64,000 bases of DNA from Acetivibrio clariflavus DSM 19732 (GTDB lineage: Bacteria; Bacillota; Clostridia; Acetivibrionales; Acetivibrionaceae), in contig NC_016627.1 of the NCBI RefSeq assembly GCF_000237085.1, positions 1,364,001-1,428,000 on the forward strand, given 5' to 3'. Both the position numbers and the translations under genes were made by a program. Each line of letters begins with the position of its first letter. Position 1 is the first letter of the stretch. Shown in pieces: positions 36,187-46,019 of this stretch. A model generated the notes under the pieces. That model worked only from the letters and a program-made list of their open reading frames with translations, did not search any database and was not told the origin of the DNA.

Positions 36187-36870
36187 TTGGAATTCGTCAA
36201 GGAACTGGAAATGAATTTAAAACAAAATGGTGCAACTTTAGTTGGTTACTCCAATGTATACGAAAATCTTCCTGAAAATTTAAAAGAATTAAAATTTGCT
36301 ATAACAATTGTTGTAAGACTTTCCGATTTTATTATTGATGAGATAACTGATAAACCTACTTATACTTACTTTCATCACTATAGGGCTGTAAATGCACTTA
36401 TTGACCAAATTACCCTTAGGGGAATGCTTTTAATTCAGGATAAAGGATATAAGGCTTTGGCAGTGCCTGCTTCTCAGACAGTTAATGATGTTAAAGATAA
36501 GTATTCAGGGATATTTCCTCACAAAACTGCAGCAGTAAAGGCAGGCTTGGGATGGATTGGGAAAAGTGGACTTTTTATAAGTTCACAATATGGTCCAAGG
36601 GTTCGATTGGGTACCATACTTACCGATATGGAGATTGCTTGCAATAATGCTGTTATACCTAGCCAATGCGGTGACTGCAGCAAATGTGTTGAAAGCTGTC
36701 CTGCTATGGCTTTGAGTGGCAAAAGTTGGGTACAAGGCTGTGACAGGAGTGATATCGTTGATGCAAAGGCTTGTAGTGACTATATGAACTTGAATTTTAA
36801 GCATATAGGAAGAGGCTCGGTATGCGGTATATGTATGAAGATTTGCCCATGGCATGTATCCAAAAAATAA
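36187..36870 (+). CDS. Short QueG-like 4Fe-4S protein
   Basis: The 227-residue protein resembles the C-terminal half of epoxyqueuosine reductase and related putative reductive proteins: PHKTAAVKAGLGWIGKSGLFIS, GPRVRLGTILTDM, then CGDCSKCVESCPAMAL and CGICMKICPWH, the pattern for two 4Fe-4S clusters. It lacks the HEAT-repeat end of true QueG (about 380 residues), and the N-terminal region is short. So queuosine synthesis is not assured, and a role in another reductive step is possible. The TTG at 36187 follows AAGGAGA with 9-base spacing. Confidence 0.75.
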   Translation: MEFVKELEMNLKQNGATLVGYSNVYENLPENLKELKFAITIVVRLSDFIIDEITDKPTYTYFHHYRAVNALIDQITLRGMLLIQDKGYKALAVPASQTVNDVKDKYSGIFPHKTAAVKAGLGWIGKSGLFISSQYGPRVRLGTILTDMEIACNNAVIPSQCGDCSKCVESCPAMALSGKSWVQGCDRSDIVDAKACSDYMNLNFKHIGRGSVCGICMKICPWHVSKK

Positions 36871-37063
36871 GATATAATATAATTGATATTTGTTATTTTT
36901 GAAGATTTTCTCAAAATTGGCACTTTAGAAAAATAAACTTTGGACGATAAAAAATACAGATGGCTTGAATATTTTATGGCGAACTTTTTACTCTCTGTTG
37001 ATAGTATCTTAAGCTAATTATTCCGATAAATAATATATTACTATATACAGGAGATATCGCACT

Positions 37064-37537
37064 ATGAAAAGAGTTCTTTTGATTAATGACAGTAAGCTCG
37101 AAAATGCAATAATGAAAGATATGCTAAGTTCTATCAATTATGAGGTCAGTACAACCGACGAATATCATGCAATAAAAGCAGTACAGGATTTTTGCCCTGA
37201 TTATATAATAACAAATTATATTATGAAGGAAATTAACGGAGATCAATTGGCAGCAGTAATAAAAGTACAATATCCCAATGTAAAATGTATAATATCGTCG
37301 AGCAATCCAATTGATATTGGTAATTTTGACCGAAAGAAGATAAATGCGGTAATTAAAACCCCTATAGACAGGAACGAATTAAAAAGAGTTTTAGAAAACG
37401 TTTCAAATGAAAATGCAGCAAAGCAAGTTGATTCTGAAGCTATCGAATCCAATAAGCATTGCAATAAGTGCGGAAAGTTATTGGATTTTAATTTTGGTAC
37501 CTATTTTTTCTGCCCGTTTTGTGGAAATAAGATATAA
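37064..37537 (+). CDS. Receiver-like protein with Asn at the phosphorylation site, zinc-ribbon C-terminus
   Basis: The 157-residue protein has a CheY-like receiver (1-120): RVLLINDSKLEN at the acidic end, CPDYIITNYIMKEINGDQLA, CIISSSNP and AVIKTPIDRNEL with the conserved Lys. The residue that should be the phospho-accepting Asp (ITDYxMP) is Asn51, and the acidic pair has a single Asp (N8-D9). The C-terminus has a zinc ribbon (CNKCGKLL, FFCPFCGNKI). It therefore probably acts without phosphorylation. No kinase or partner is adjacent. Confidence 0.8.
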   Translation: MKRVLLINDSKLENAIMKDMLSSINYEVSTTDEYHAIKAVQDFCPDYIITNYIMKEINGDQLAAVIKVQYPNVKCIISSSNPIDIGNFDRKKINAVIKTPIDRNELKRVLENVSNENAAKQVDSEAIESNKHCNKCGKLLDFNFGTYFFCPFCGNKI

Positions 37538-37934
37538 GTTTTACCGTGCAATTCCAATAAAGCATGTTTCGGTTTGCCTTATCTTTGTATTGAGTTTCCC
37601 TTAAAAGAGATTAACCTTTTCAAAACTTTCACCTAACTCTGTAAAGTATCATAAAATTAATACGTGCTGTTTTTAAAATCTTTTCGTATTATATTTAATG
37701 CGATAAAGATTTTTTTGTTTTTACCGCCTGAATCGTGCAGGCATTAAATTGAATACTGCCTTTATAAACATTATTTTTACGAATTAATTAACATTTAGAT
37801 ATAATCCGTTATTAATTCTGCATATCATACAATATAACTTTATGCCATAAAAACTCACTTGATTTTTTCTTTTATTTGATTTAGGCTTATATTTGTTCGA
37901 ATGTAAAATATATATAGGATATGAGGGGTATAGT
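37538..37934. other. Intergenic region upstream of the LTA-synthase-like gene
   Basis: About 400 AT-rich bases without a gene. A small hairpin GCCTG/CAGGC lies at 37730-37744. GAGGGGT at 37924-37930 is the ribosome site of the next gene. No known regulatory RNA was recognised. Confidence 0.4.
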
Positions 37935-39821
37935 ATGAATATTAAGCTTGAACGAGTAAAAGTGAAACCGTTTATAGATATAACTGAGCAGTTTAATTGG
38001 TACGACCTTATCTATATTGCTTTTTTTATGGCTGCCATACTTTGCAAAGCCGTGTTTATGCAATTCCAAATGCATATTAGCTTTAGGCCACTTTTTTCTA
38101 AAATCAATATATTTATGACAATTTCCAGTGTGGGCTTTGTATTAATACTATTTGCATTTTTATTTATTTTTTATTCAAGGAATAAAGTGGCATTTTTAAT
38201 TGCTAACATTGTTTTATCGGTGCTTTTTTTCTCGGATGCAATGTATTTCAGATATTACAATACCATTATATCGGTTCCTGTAATATCCAACGCAAGATTT
38301 TTAGGCTCTGTGGGAGACAGCATCGTAAGCTTGCTAAGAAAAAGTGATATTTTATACTTTATTGATATTCCGCTATTTTTGCTGTACTCAATTATTTTTA
38401 GGAAAAAGGCAGTTAAAAGTCAGATTTTTAGTCGTTTGATAATATCGGTTTTTGCATTTGCATTAGGTGCAGGAAGTTTTGCCGTTGCCAAAAGCCAAAA
38501 CGATTTTTCAATTTATGATAATAATTATATTGTAAAAAATTTCGGTTTGGGTTATTTTCACTATTATGATGCAAAAAAATATATTGCCGAGAATTTGTTA
38601 CGAGACAAGAAGTTAAGCAGTGAAGAGGAACAGGATATTAGAAATTATTTGGATAAGAAAAGTAATAATTCGGTGGGAAAGTATAACAGTATAGCAAAAG
38701 GAAAGAATTTAATAGTTATCCAGGTTGAAGCTTTGCAAGAATTTGTTATAGGCCTTAAGGTGAATGGAAAGGAAGTTACACCGAATTTAAACAAACTTCT
38801 TAATGAGAGTGTGTACTTTGAAAATATTTATGTACAGGTGGCAGGAGGCAATACTTCCGATGCAGAATTTATGACAAACAATTCATTGTATCCGGCAAAA
38901 GAAGGAACTGCCTATTTCAGATTTGCTACCAACACATTCAAATCACTGCCAATGATGCTGAAAGAGGCTGGATATAATACTTATGCCGCCCATGCCTATA
39001 GTCCTAGCTTTTGGAATAGGACGGAAATGTACAAGGCTCTTGGGTTTGACGATTTTATAAGCCAAAGTGACATGGTTCTGGACGAATTTATTGGCTGGGG
39101 AGGATGGGCTTTAAGCGATGACTCATTTTACAGACAGACTTTGGAAGCTATTGATAAAAGCAAACCCTTTTATGCTTTCCTGGTAACTCTGTCAAGTCAT
39201 CACCCCTATTCATACTTTAATGACAAGGATAATTTCGATGTGGGGAAATATGACAAGACTTACCTTGGTAATTATTTAAAAGCACAGAATTATGCTGATG
39301 CTGCTATAGGTCGGTTCATTGAGAAGCTAAAGAAAGAGGGACTTTATGAAAATAGTCTTATAGTTATATACGGAGACCATCATGGACTTCCTAAAGATCA
39401 GGCAGGTGACCTGTTTAGTTTGATTAATGTGAGTAACAGCAAATTGGAATGGGCAAAGCTTCAAAAAGTGCCTCTTATAATACATTATCCGGGTTTGGAA
39501 AGTCAAGTTGTTGAAACAATTGGGGGACAGATGGATATAGGACCGACTATTATAAATTTAATGGGGTTGGATGATTATTTTGTACTGGGAAAGGATTTAC
39601 TCAATTGTGACAAAGGTTATGCAATTTTGAGAAACGGTTCGGTAATAACCGATGAGTTCTATTATTTCAGTGATGAAAATAAAGTATATGATTTTAAGAG
39701 CGGCAAGGAACTTGACAGGGCTGCATATGATGAAGAAATAAAGCGGTATCTTGAAGATTTGAGAATATCGGATTTGATATTGGAAAAGGATGCTTTTGCA
39801 AAAATGAAATTTGATCGGTAA
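37935..39821 (+). CDS. LTA-synthase-type membrane sulfatase/phosphoglycerol transferase
   Basis: The 628-residue protein has five membrane helices in the first 200 residues and an extracellular sulfatase-fold domain (about 225-600). Catalytic landmarks: VQVEAL near the metal site, VQVAGGNTSDAEFMT with the nucleophile Thr, SSHHPYSYF, and YGDHHGLP with metal-binding Asp and His. The family polymerises or attaches glycerol phosphate on the cell surface (lipoteichoic acid and similar polymers). The ATG at 37935 with GAGGGGT is chosen over an upstream one. It stands alone between terminators. The real substrate is not deducible. Confidence 0.88.
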   Translation: MNIKLERVKVKPFIDITEQFNWYDLIYIAFFMAAILCKAVFMQFQMHISFRPLFSKINIFMTISSVGFVLILFAFLFIFYSRNKVAFLIANIVLSVLFFSDAMYFRYYNTIISVPVISNARFLGSVGDSIVSLLRKSDILYFIDIPLFLLYSIIFRKKAVKSQIFSRLIISVFAFALGAGSFAVAKSQNDFSIYDNNYIVKNFGLGYFHYYDAKKYIAENLLRDKKLSSEEEQDIRNYLDKKSNNSVGKYNSIAKGKNLIVIQVEALQEFVIGLKVNGKEVTPNLNKLLNESVYFENIYVQVAGGNTSDAEFMTNNSLYPAKEGTAYFRFATNTFKSLPMMLKEAGYNTYAAHAYSPSFWNRTEMYKALGFDDFISQSDMVLDEFIGWGGWALSDDSFYRQTLEAIDKSKPFYAFLVTLSSHHPYSYFNDKDNFDVGKYDKTYLGNYLKAQNYADAAIGRFIEKLKKEGLYENSLIVIYGDHHGLPKDQAGDLFSLINVSNSKLEWAKLQKVPLIIHYPGLESQVVETIGGQMDIGPTIINLMGLDDYFVLGKDLLNCDKGYAILRNGSVITDEFYYFSDENKVYDFKSGKELDRAAYDEEIKRYLEDLRISDLILEKDAFAKMKFDR

Positions 39822-39851
39822 CCATGTTGATAAGATATTAAAAAGAAGTAA

Positions 39852-39904
39852 GACTACAAAAAATCTGAAAATTTTTCAATTTCCAGATTTTTTGTAGTTT
39901 TTTC
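39852..39904 (+). terminator. Terminator of the LTA-synthase-like gene
   Basis: ACTACAAAAAATCTG and CAGATTTTTTGTAGT form a perfect 15-bp stem with an AT-rich loop and a T tail. Confidence 0.9.
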
Positions 39905-40349
39905 ATTTGAAATTTCCAGATAAAATAATATAATTATATTAGATGGATATAAATAATTTTCATTAACATAAGAAAAAATTACATAAGGCATTGTTTGTTC
40001 AAAAAATTAGTGGATTTGATTTCATGTTATTTATATGGTAAAAAGTTTTTCGTGTAAACTTCAGCTTTTTTAAAATATAAACTTACAAATACTTAAAGTA
40101 TAGAACTTACCAGATTTTATTTTGTAAGCTTCTGTACCGAAGTTATAGAGCGGTCTTTTTAAATTAACGTGAAATTTTCGGCTAGGTTGTTTTTGTGTAA
40201 AAAACTGATTTTCCTCTAATTAAAGCCATGAATGAAAAATATAAGCGTTTTGTCATTAATGGGATAGTTTTGAGTAAAATGTATTTTTTTGAATGCCTTA
40301 TGGAAAACTAAAATACTAATGATTATGTACATGAATGGAGCGGTTGTCG
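39905..40349. other. Long intergenic region upstream of the deacetylase gene
   Basis: About 445 bases, AT-rich, no ORF. Near 40085-40175 there is a more mixed patch with AAGCTTCTGTACCGAAGTT (small hairpin GCTTC/GAAGT) and AGCGGTCTTT that could be part of a structured 5' leader. No known riboswitch was recognised. Confidence 0.35.
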
Positions 40350-41480
40350 ATGAATTTGAAATTTAAATTAAACATTGCAAAAAATACAGCGTTAGCTATG
40401 TTGGTGTTATCATTAATTTTAACCGGTTGCTCAAAAAGTCCAAAACTTGAGGGAGGCAACAACTCTGTTGCTACAAAGCAGCCATCTGTTGGAACAACAG
40501 ACGATGTTTCACCTACACCAACCCCTGAGGAGGTTGTAGTTACGCCTGTACCTACAATTGACCTAGAAGCTGTTAAACCGGACGAGTCAGGTAAGATAAT
40601 GGTTGTTATGTTTCATAATTTTGTTGAATCTTTTCAACCTACAAAATATGATAACGGTGAGTATACAACTACTTTTGACGAATTCAGAAAACTGTTGTTT
40701 ACTCTTTATGATAAAGGCTACAGGCTTATTAGCATGAGTGATTATTTGAATAATAACATCTCAGTACCGGCAGGCTGCATACCGATGATATTTACTTTTG
40801 ATGACGGTACATCGGGGCAGTTTAACCTGGTAAATGAAGGCGGAAAACTGGTGGCTAACAAAAACTCGGCAGTGGGAATTCTTGAAGAATTTAACAAAAC
40901 ACATCCCGATTTCGGACTTAAGGGAACATTCTATGTTAACCTTGGAAACAGTACTTTTCAAGGAGAAGGAACATTAAAGGAGAGACTGCAGTATCTTGTG
41001 GATAAGGGATTTGAAATAGGAAACCATACTTATACCCATATAAATCTTAAAAATGCGAAGAATGCCGATGAGATTCAAAAGGAAATAGGCCTAAATCAAA
41101 AGACTATGTATGAACTTATACCGGGTTACAAAATGACTACTTTCTCTCTACCCTACGGAGCACCTTCAAAGGATCTACAGGAATATGTTGTAAAAGGTGA
41201 ATATGAAGGTGTAAAATATGAAAACCTTGCAATTATGGAAGTTGGCTGGGACCCGAACCAATCACCTGTAAGTAAATCTTTTAATCCTCTGTCGGTTCAC
41301 AGGGTACGTGCATCAGGAATTAATCCTGTCGATGCCGATTTGGCATGGTGGCTGAAGAACCTTTCAAGAGGAGAGCAGTATATCAGTGACGGTGACCCGA
41401 ATACTGTAACAGTACCAAAGTCAAAAGAAGATAAAATAGATCCGGAAAAACTTCAAGGAAAAAGGTTGGTGTTGTATTAG
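40350..41480 (+). CDS. Polysaccharide deacetylase family lipoprotein
   Basis: The 376-residue protein has a lipoprotein signal (AMLVLSLILTGC, lipobox LTGC), a short Pro/Thr linker (about 50-80), and a NodB-type barrel: VVMFHNFVE, PMIFTFDDGTSGQF (catalytic Asp and metal Asp), FEIGNHTYTHINL (metal His pair), and LPYGAPSKD. The family removes acetyl groups from chitin, peptidoglycan or xylan. The exported, linker-bearing form fits a surface polysaccharide enzyme. The substrate is not resolved. The ATG at 40350 is chosen for the correct signal peptide. The gene follows a long leader region and ends at a terminator. Confidence 0.88.
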   Translation: MNLKFKLNIAKNTALAMLVLSLILTGCSKSPKLEGGNNSVATKQPSVGTTDDVSPTPTPEEVVVTPVPTIDLEAVKPDESGKIMVVMFHNFVESFQPTKYDNGEYTTTFDEFRKLLFTLYDKGYRLISMSDYLNNNISVPAGCIPMIFTFDDGTSGQFNLVNEGGKLVANKNSAVGILEEFNKTHPDFGLKGTFYVNLGNSTFQGEGTLKERLQYLVDKGFEIGNHTYTHINLKNAKNADEIQKEIGLNQKTMYELIPGYKMTTFSLPYGAPSKDLQEYVVKGEYEGVKYENLAIMEVGWDPNQSPVSKSFNPLSVHRVRASGINPVDADLAWWLKNLSRGEQYISDGDPNTVTVPKSKEDKIDPEKLQGKRLVLY

Positions 41481-41521
41481 TTAATGCCTTATATAGAAAA
41501 TAATTTATAAAATAAAGCATT

Positions 41522-41553
41522 AGCACCGACTCCTTGTGAAGTTGGTGCTTTTT
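41522..41553 (+). terminator. Deacetylase terminator
   Basis: AGCACCGAC and GTTGGTGCT form a 9-bp stem with one G-T pair, followed by TTTTTAT. Confidence 0.82.
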
Positions 41554-41794
41554 ATATATGTTCCAGTTGAAATAAGACAATAGCGAGAGGGGAGATTCTT
41601 ATGGAAAACGAGTTATACAAAATCTACAATATTTGAGAGATAATGTTTGCTTTGATTGCATAAACAATTATACTATATTATAATAATTAATAATTATGTC
41701 TTTATATTTGTACATTGTTTCTATTGCATCATATTTCTGTTTCTATGAAATGCATTTAGTTTCTTTGATAATATATTTATAGGGAGTGTTTAAA
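41554..41794. other. Gap with a possible 11-residue mini-ORF
   Basis: The gene-free interval from 41481 contains the terminator and then GAGAGGGGAG followed at 41601 by an ATG encoding MENELYKIYNI and a TGA (41634-41636). The ribosome site is strong and spacing is good, but so short a product may be chance or a leader peptide of the gene at 41795. Confidence 0.3.
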
Positions 41795-42127
41795 ATGAAT
41801 AAAACTAGTTCCAATTCAAGTAAAACCAATAAAAATAAAAAGGTAATGACCGATGCGGAAGTAAAAAGAAAAGCGGTTAAATTGGTTATTTCTCATATGA
41901 AAAAGAAGATTTCTCAAGATTTTGTCGGTGTGGAGCTTGTTAAAGAGTGGATTGAAGAAATGGACAAACTCTTGGCAAAACCGGAATTTGAAATTGCTGA
42001 GTATATTCATATGAGAAGAAACTTGAATGATGTAATAGAAAGAATCCTGGATGAAAATATGAGATTTAAGCTAAGAGACTCTTGGTATAGTTTTGGAAGA
42101 GCTTTAGATAAAAAAGTGAAATTATAA
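41795..42127 (+). CDS. Conserved-looking small helical protein, unknown
   Basis: The 110-residue protein has a Ser/Asn/Lys-rich disordered N-terminus (1-20) and then helices: MTDAEVKRKAVKLVISHMKKKI, VELVKEWIEEMDKLL and IHMRRNLNDVIERILDENMRF. No signal or membrane segment. The ATG at 41795 follows AGGGAGTG; the upstream TTG at 41786 is inside that site. No family is recognised. It is a single gene followed by a strong terminator. Confidence 0.55.
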   Translation: MNKTSSNSSKTNKNKKVMTDAEVKRKAVKLVISHMKKKISQDFVGVELVKEWIEEMDKLLAKPEFEIAEYIHMRRNLNDVIERILDENMRFKLRDSWYSFGRALDKKVKL

Positions 42128-42202
42128 ATAGAAAATGTATTTCATTAAATAAAATTTAATGTTTTGGAATTATGTTGTAAGCAAAATAATTTTAGTGTTT
42201 GC

Positions 42203-42231
42203 AAAGCCCCCAGTAAGGGGGCTTTTCTTAT
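42203..42231 (+). terminator. Terminator after the small helical protein gene
   Basis: AAAGCCCCC and GGGGGCTTT form a 9-bp stem around AGTAA, with a T tail. Confidence 0.88.
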
Positions 42232-42336
42232 GAATGTCTTAAATATTAAAGGAAATATTATACATAAAAAGGGAAATGGTATATTATATCTATAGGTCCA
42301 CTAAATATTATATAAGGGTAAGTGAGGTAATGAGAT

Positions 42337-42516
42337 ATGTTATTCAAAAGAAGAGAGAAGGAAAGAAACTATGACCCCGAATATAATGATGTAATTGTAA
42401 AAATAAGAAGAGAAATAATTCAAAGTCTTAGAAATAAGGGAATTAGCTTTTCAGACATTGATGTAGATTTAAGACAGGAAAATGTAAGTTTTACGCTGTC
42501 AATGAATGAAAAGTAG
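42337..42516 (+). CDS. Small 59-residue protein, unknown
   Basis: The ATG at 42337 follows GTGAGGT with about 9-base spacing, and TAG lies at 42514-42516. The product is strongly charged (MLFKRREKERNYDPEY, VKIRREIIQSLRNKGISFSDI, LSMNEK) and would form a short helix and strands. A terminator follows in 16 bases, and a preceding terminator is at 42203, so it has its own transcription unit, which supports a real gene. The family is not recognised. Confidence 0.5.
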   Translation: MLFKRREKERNYDPEYNDVIVKIRREIIQSLRNKGISFSDIDVDLRQENVSFTLSMNEK

Positions 42517-42531
42517 TTGCGATGGAATTTG

Positions 42532-42565
42532 AAAATAGCTATGGCTGTGGCCATAGCTATTTTAT
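42532..42565. terminator. Bidirectional terminator between the 59-residue gene and argH
   Basis: AAAATAGCTATGGC and GCCATAGCTATTTT form a perfect 14-bp stem with a 4-base loop. A and T runs on both sides let it act for both convergent genes. Confidence 0.88.
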
Positions 42566-42586
42566 ATTTTTATAATCTGAATTTTA

Positions 42587-43972
42587 TTACTTATTTATTT
42601 GCGATTTTATAAAATCCTTTCCCTTTTGTATGGCTTCCAAAACTCTTTCTTTTGCAGGACCTCCCGGAAGATTTCTTCCCGAGACGCAAGTTTCAAGGCT
42701 TATTTCTTTATAGACATCTTCGGTTATCAAAGGGGAGAAATTTTTAAACTCTTCCATTGTGAGTTCATCTATAGCCTTGTTATTTCCTATGCAGTAAAGT
42801 ACCATTTTGCCTATTATTTCATGGGCATCCCTAAATGGAATACCTTTCTTAACGAGATAGTCTGCCATATCTGTGGCATTGGTAAAGCCGCCTTGTGCAG
42901 CTCTATACATATTTTCTTTATTGATTTTCATTGTGGCAATCATTTGGGTAAAAACGGGCAAACAGAGTTTAACGGTGTCAACGGCATCAAATATGGACTC
43001 TTTATCCTCCTGCATATCTTTGTTATAAGCTAACGGAAGTGCTTTCATAACAGTTAGAATACTTATAAGGCTTCCATATACTCTGCCGGTTTTACCCCTT
43101 ACCAGTTCGGCTACATCGGGATTTTTCTTTTGAGGCATTATACTGCTGCCTGTGCTGTAGGCATCATCCATCTCTACGAAACCGAATTCATGGGAAGACC
43201 ATATAATAAGTTCTTCACTGAACCTGCTTAAGTGCATCATAATAATAGAGAGACAAGACACCAGCTCTATGATAAAATCCCTGTCGCTCACTCCGTCAAG
43301 GCTGTTCTCGGTTATTTCGTCAAAACCAAGTTCATCTGCTACCATGTATCTGTCCAAAGGGTAAGTAGTAGATGCAAGGGCGCCTGAACCTAAAGGCATT
43401 ATATTCATTCTTTTATAACAGTCATCAAGACGGCTTATATCCCGTTTAAACATCTGGAAATAAGCCATCATATGATGGGCAAAGGTAATGGGCTGTGCCC
43501 TTTGCAAATGGGTGTATCCGGGTAGAATTGTATCCAGGTTTTTCTCCGATATATCAATTAATGTGTTTTCCAGAGAAATAAGCATTTTTTTAATTTCACA
43601 TATTTCGTCTTTAAGATACATTCTGATATCAAGGGCCACCTGGTCATTACGGCTTCTTCCGGTATGAAGCCTTTTACCCACATCACCTATCCTTGAGATA
43701 AGGATTTTTTCTATATTCATGTGTATATCTTCGGCATCAATTTCAAAATCAATCTTACCGTTTTCAATATCCTTTAAAATTTCTTTTAAAGTTGCCTGAA
43801 TAAGTTCCGAATCTTCCTGCGGAATTATTTTGCATTTTCCAAGCATTTTGGCATGGGCAATGCTGCCGAGTATATCCTGTTTATACATGCGGCTGTCAAA
43901 TCTGATGGATGAGTTGAAATCATCCACCGATTTGTCGGTACTTTTTTCAAATCTACCGCCCCAGAGCTTCAT
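42587..43972 (-). CDS. argH: Argininosuccinate lyase
   Basis: The 461-residue protein splits argininosuccinate into arginine and fumarate, the last step of arginine synthesis. Landmarks: [13 protein letters not shown] at the N-terminus, [25 protein letters not shown] and the catalytic loop [12 protein letters not shown]. The ATG at 43972 is chosen because it gives the family start MKLWGGRF and has AAGGTG about 6 bases upstream. In-frame GTG and ATG codons at 43981 and 43978 lie on that site. It follows argG by 10 bases in one operon. Confidence 0.96.
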   Translation of the reverse strand: MKLWGGRFEKSTDKSVDDFNSSIRFDSRMYKQDILGSIAHAKMLGKCKIIPQEDSELIQATLKEILKDIENGKIDFEIDAEDIHMNIEKILISRIGDVGKRLHTGRSRNDQVALDIRMYLKDEICEIKKMLISLENTLIDISEKNLDTILPGYTHLQRAQPITFAHHMMAYFQMFKRDISRLDDCYKRMNIMPLGSGALASTTYPLDRYMVADELGFDEITENSLDGVSDRDFIIELVSCLSIIMMHLSRFSEELIIWSSHEFGFVEMDDAYSTGSSIMPQKKNPDVAELVRGKTGRVYGSLISILTVMKALPLAYNKDMQEDKESIFDAVDTVKLCLPVFTQMIATMKINKENMYRAAQGGFTNATDMADYLVKKGIPFRDAHEIIGKMVLYCIGNNKAIDELTMEEFKNFSPLITEDVYKEISLETCVSGRNLPGGPAKERVLEAIQKGKDFIKSQINK

Positions 43973-43982
43973 TTTCATCACC

Positions 43983-45200
43983 TTATTTGTTTTTATTCTT
44001 TTCTTTCATAAGTGCACTGACTTTCATCGGTAAGCCAAACAAGTTAATAAATCCTTCGGCGTCCTTTTGATTGTAAACTTCATCTCTGCCAAAGGTTGAA
44101 AGTTCTTCATTGTAAAGGGAATAATCGGATTTTGCGCCTGCCGGCATAACATTACCTTTGTAAAGCTTTAGCCTAACGGTTCCGGTTACATTTTCCTGTG
44201 TAACATCAACAAAAGCAGATATTGCTTCACGAAGAGGTGTATACCACTGTCCGAAGTATACAAGTTCTGCAAATCTTTGTGAAACGATATCTTTATAGTG
44301 AAGTGTGTCTCTGTCAAGGCATAACAGTTCAAGTTCTCTGTGGGCAGCATAGAGAATTGTTCCGCCTGGAGTTTCATATACCCCTCTTGATTTCATTCCT
44401 ACAAGCCTGTTTTCTACAATATCTACGATGCCTATACCGTTTTCGCCCCCGATTTTGTTCAATACCTCGATAAGTTCAACAGGACCGTATTCAACGCCGT
44501 TTACCTTTTTGGGAATACCTTTTTCAAAGTATATTTCTACATATGTAGGTTTGTCCGGTGCTTTTTCGGGGGGAACCATAAGCTTTAAGAGTTTGTCGTA
44601 TTGAGGTTCGTTCCAGGGGTCTTCAAGGTCCGATCCCTCATGGCTCAAATGCCACAGGTTTCTGTCCATACTGTAGTTGTCTTTCTTGGTAACGGGAATT
44701 GGAATATTTCTTGCCTGAGCGTATTCTATTGCATCTTCTCTTGATTTAATATCCCATATTCTCCAAGGTGCAATTATCTTTAAATGCGGTGCCAGTGCTT
44801 TTACTGTAAGTTCAAACCTAACCTGGTCATTACCTTTACCGGTCGCTCCGTGAGCTATGGCAACAGCACCTTCTTTTTCAGCAATTTCAACCATTCTTTT
44901 TGCAATCAGAGGTCTTGCAAAAGAGGTTCCCAACAGATACTTGCCTTCGTATACGGCACCTGCCTTTAATGTCGGGAAAATGAAGTCTGTAACAAATTCT
45001 TCTTTTAAATCCTCGATATAAATTTTGCTTGCTCCGGTTTTAATTGCTTTCTCGTTTAATGGAGCAAGCTCTTCGCCCTGACCCACATCGGCTGCCATTG
45101 CAATAACTTCATAATCATAGTTTTCCTTAAGCCAAGGTATGATTATCGATGTATCCAATCCTCCTGAATATGCCAGGATTACTTTTTCCTTTTGACTCAT
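43983..45200 (-). CDS. argG: Argininosuccinate synthase
   Basis: The 405-residue protein joins citrulline and aspartate using ATP. Landmarks: [17 protein letters not shown] (nucleotide-binding loop), [41 protein letters not shown] (quoted as [12 protein letters not shown] and YETPGG). AGGAGGT precedes the ATG. First gene of the argG-argH operon, whose upstream region has paired ARG-box-like sites. Confidence 0.97.
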   Translation of the reverse strand: MSQKEKVILAYSGGLDTSIIIPWLKENYDYEVIAMAADVGQGEELAPLNEKAIKTGASKIYIEDLKEEFVTDFIFPTLKAGAVYEGKYLLGTSFARPLIAKRMVEIAEKEGAVAIAHGATGKGNDQVRFELTVKALAPHLKIIAPWRIWDIKSREDAIEYAQARNIPIPVTKKDNYSMDRNLWHLSHEGSDLEDPWNEPQYDKLLKLMVPPEKAPDKPTYVEIYFEKGIPKKVNGVEYGPVELIEVLNKIGGENGIGIVDIVENRLVGMKSRGVYETPGGTILYAAHRELELLCLDRDTLHYKDIVSQRFAELVYFGQWYTPLREAISAFVDVTQENVTGTVRLKLYKGNVMPAGAKSDYSLYNEELSTFGRDEVYNQKDAEGFINLFGLPMKVSALMKEKNKNK

Positions 45201-45286
45201 GTCAATACCTCCTCAAATATGTTAAAATATTAATCATATGATTATTATCTTTTCAAATAATACAATGGTATATATTATACAATAAG

Positions 45287-45323
45287 ATGTATAAATATGC
45301 AACAAATTATATAATTATTCATA
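45287..45323. promoter_or_regulatory. Two ARG-box-like ArgR operator sites upstream of argG
   Basis: Site 1 (45287-45302) contains TGTATAAATATGCA, matching the core TGNATWWWWATNCA fully. Site 2 (45308-45323) TATATAATTATTCATA matches the same core except A for G in the left half. Their centres are 21 bp apart, two helical turns, the spacing known for paired ARG boxes bound by one ArgR/AhrC hexamer. The sites lie 90-125 bp upstream of the argG start and 30-65 bp upstream of ruvC. Confidence 0.7.
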
Positions 45324-45353
45324 AATCAATATTAAAAAACAGGACGTGAACAA

Positions 45354-45848
45354 ATGATAATATTAGGTATTGACCCTGGGTTTGCAATAACGGGTTACGG
45401 TATAGTAAAATATGAGGGAAACAAGTTTAGCGCCATAGATTATGGGGCAATTACTACAGCCAGTACGATGGATCTTCCTAAAAGACTTTTGCACTTGCAT
45501 GATTCACTGGAAAAATTAATACATGAATATAAACCGGATGCAATAGCCATTGAGGAACTGTTTTTTAACAAAAATATAAAAACCGCCCTTACTGTAGGAC
45601 ATGGCAGGGGAGTAGCGGTTTTAACCGCAGCCAAAAGCGGTGTAGAGGTTTTTGAATATACTCCTCTTCAGGTAAAGCAGTCGGTGGTAGGTTACGGAAG
45701 GGCGGAAAAAGTGCAGGTGCAGCAAATGGTAAAGATTATTTTAAACCTTCCTGAAATACCTAAGCCTGATGATGTGGCAGATGCATTGGCTATTGCAATA
45801 TGCCACGGTCATTCTTATAAAATGTCAGGACTCTTCAAAACTACCTGA
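45354..45848 (+). CDS. ruvC: Holliday junction endonuclease RuvC
   Basis: The 164-residue RNase H-fold resolvase has [16 protein letters not shown] (first Asp), [15 protein letters not shown] (Glu), and [17 protein letters not shown] (late Asp pair), giving the four acidic residues that bind metal. It cuts Holliday junctions delivered by RuvAB, encoded just downstream. AGGACGTG precedes the ATG. It is divergent from argG, and shares the intergenic region with the ARG-box-like sites. Confidence 0.96.
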   Translation: MIILGIDPGFAITGYGIVKYEGNKFSAIDYGAITTASTMDLPKRLLHLHDSLEKLIHEYKPDAIAIEELFFNKNIKTALTVGHGRGVAVLTAAKSGVEVFEYTPLQVKQSVVGYGRAEKVQVQQMVKIILNLPEIPKPDDVADALAIAICHGHSYKMSGLFKTT

Positions 45849-46019
45849 CATAGCTTGGCGCTGTATGATAGATGAAAAAATCAAAAAATTAAATTAAGTT
45901 TTGGTTTTATTATGACGTTAATATTTATTATGAAATGAATATTAATATAGAACGTACAAGGTCTTATGCGATTTTTTGAGCGTTCGGTACAGTAAATAAA
46001 TACGACGGAGGGAATTGTC

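Noticed and set aside
37893-37934. Upstream start for the LTA-synthase-like protein
   Set aside because: The ATG at 37935 has GAGGGGT at good distance; the upstream in-frame start has none.
45201-45353. T-box or riboswitch upstream of argG
   Set aside because: Too short and AT-rich, no specifier hairpin; ARG-box-like sites explain regulation better.
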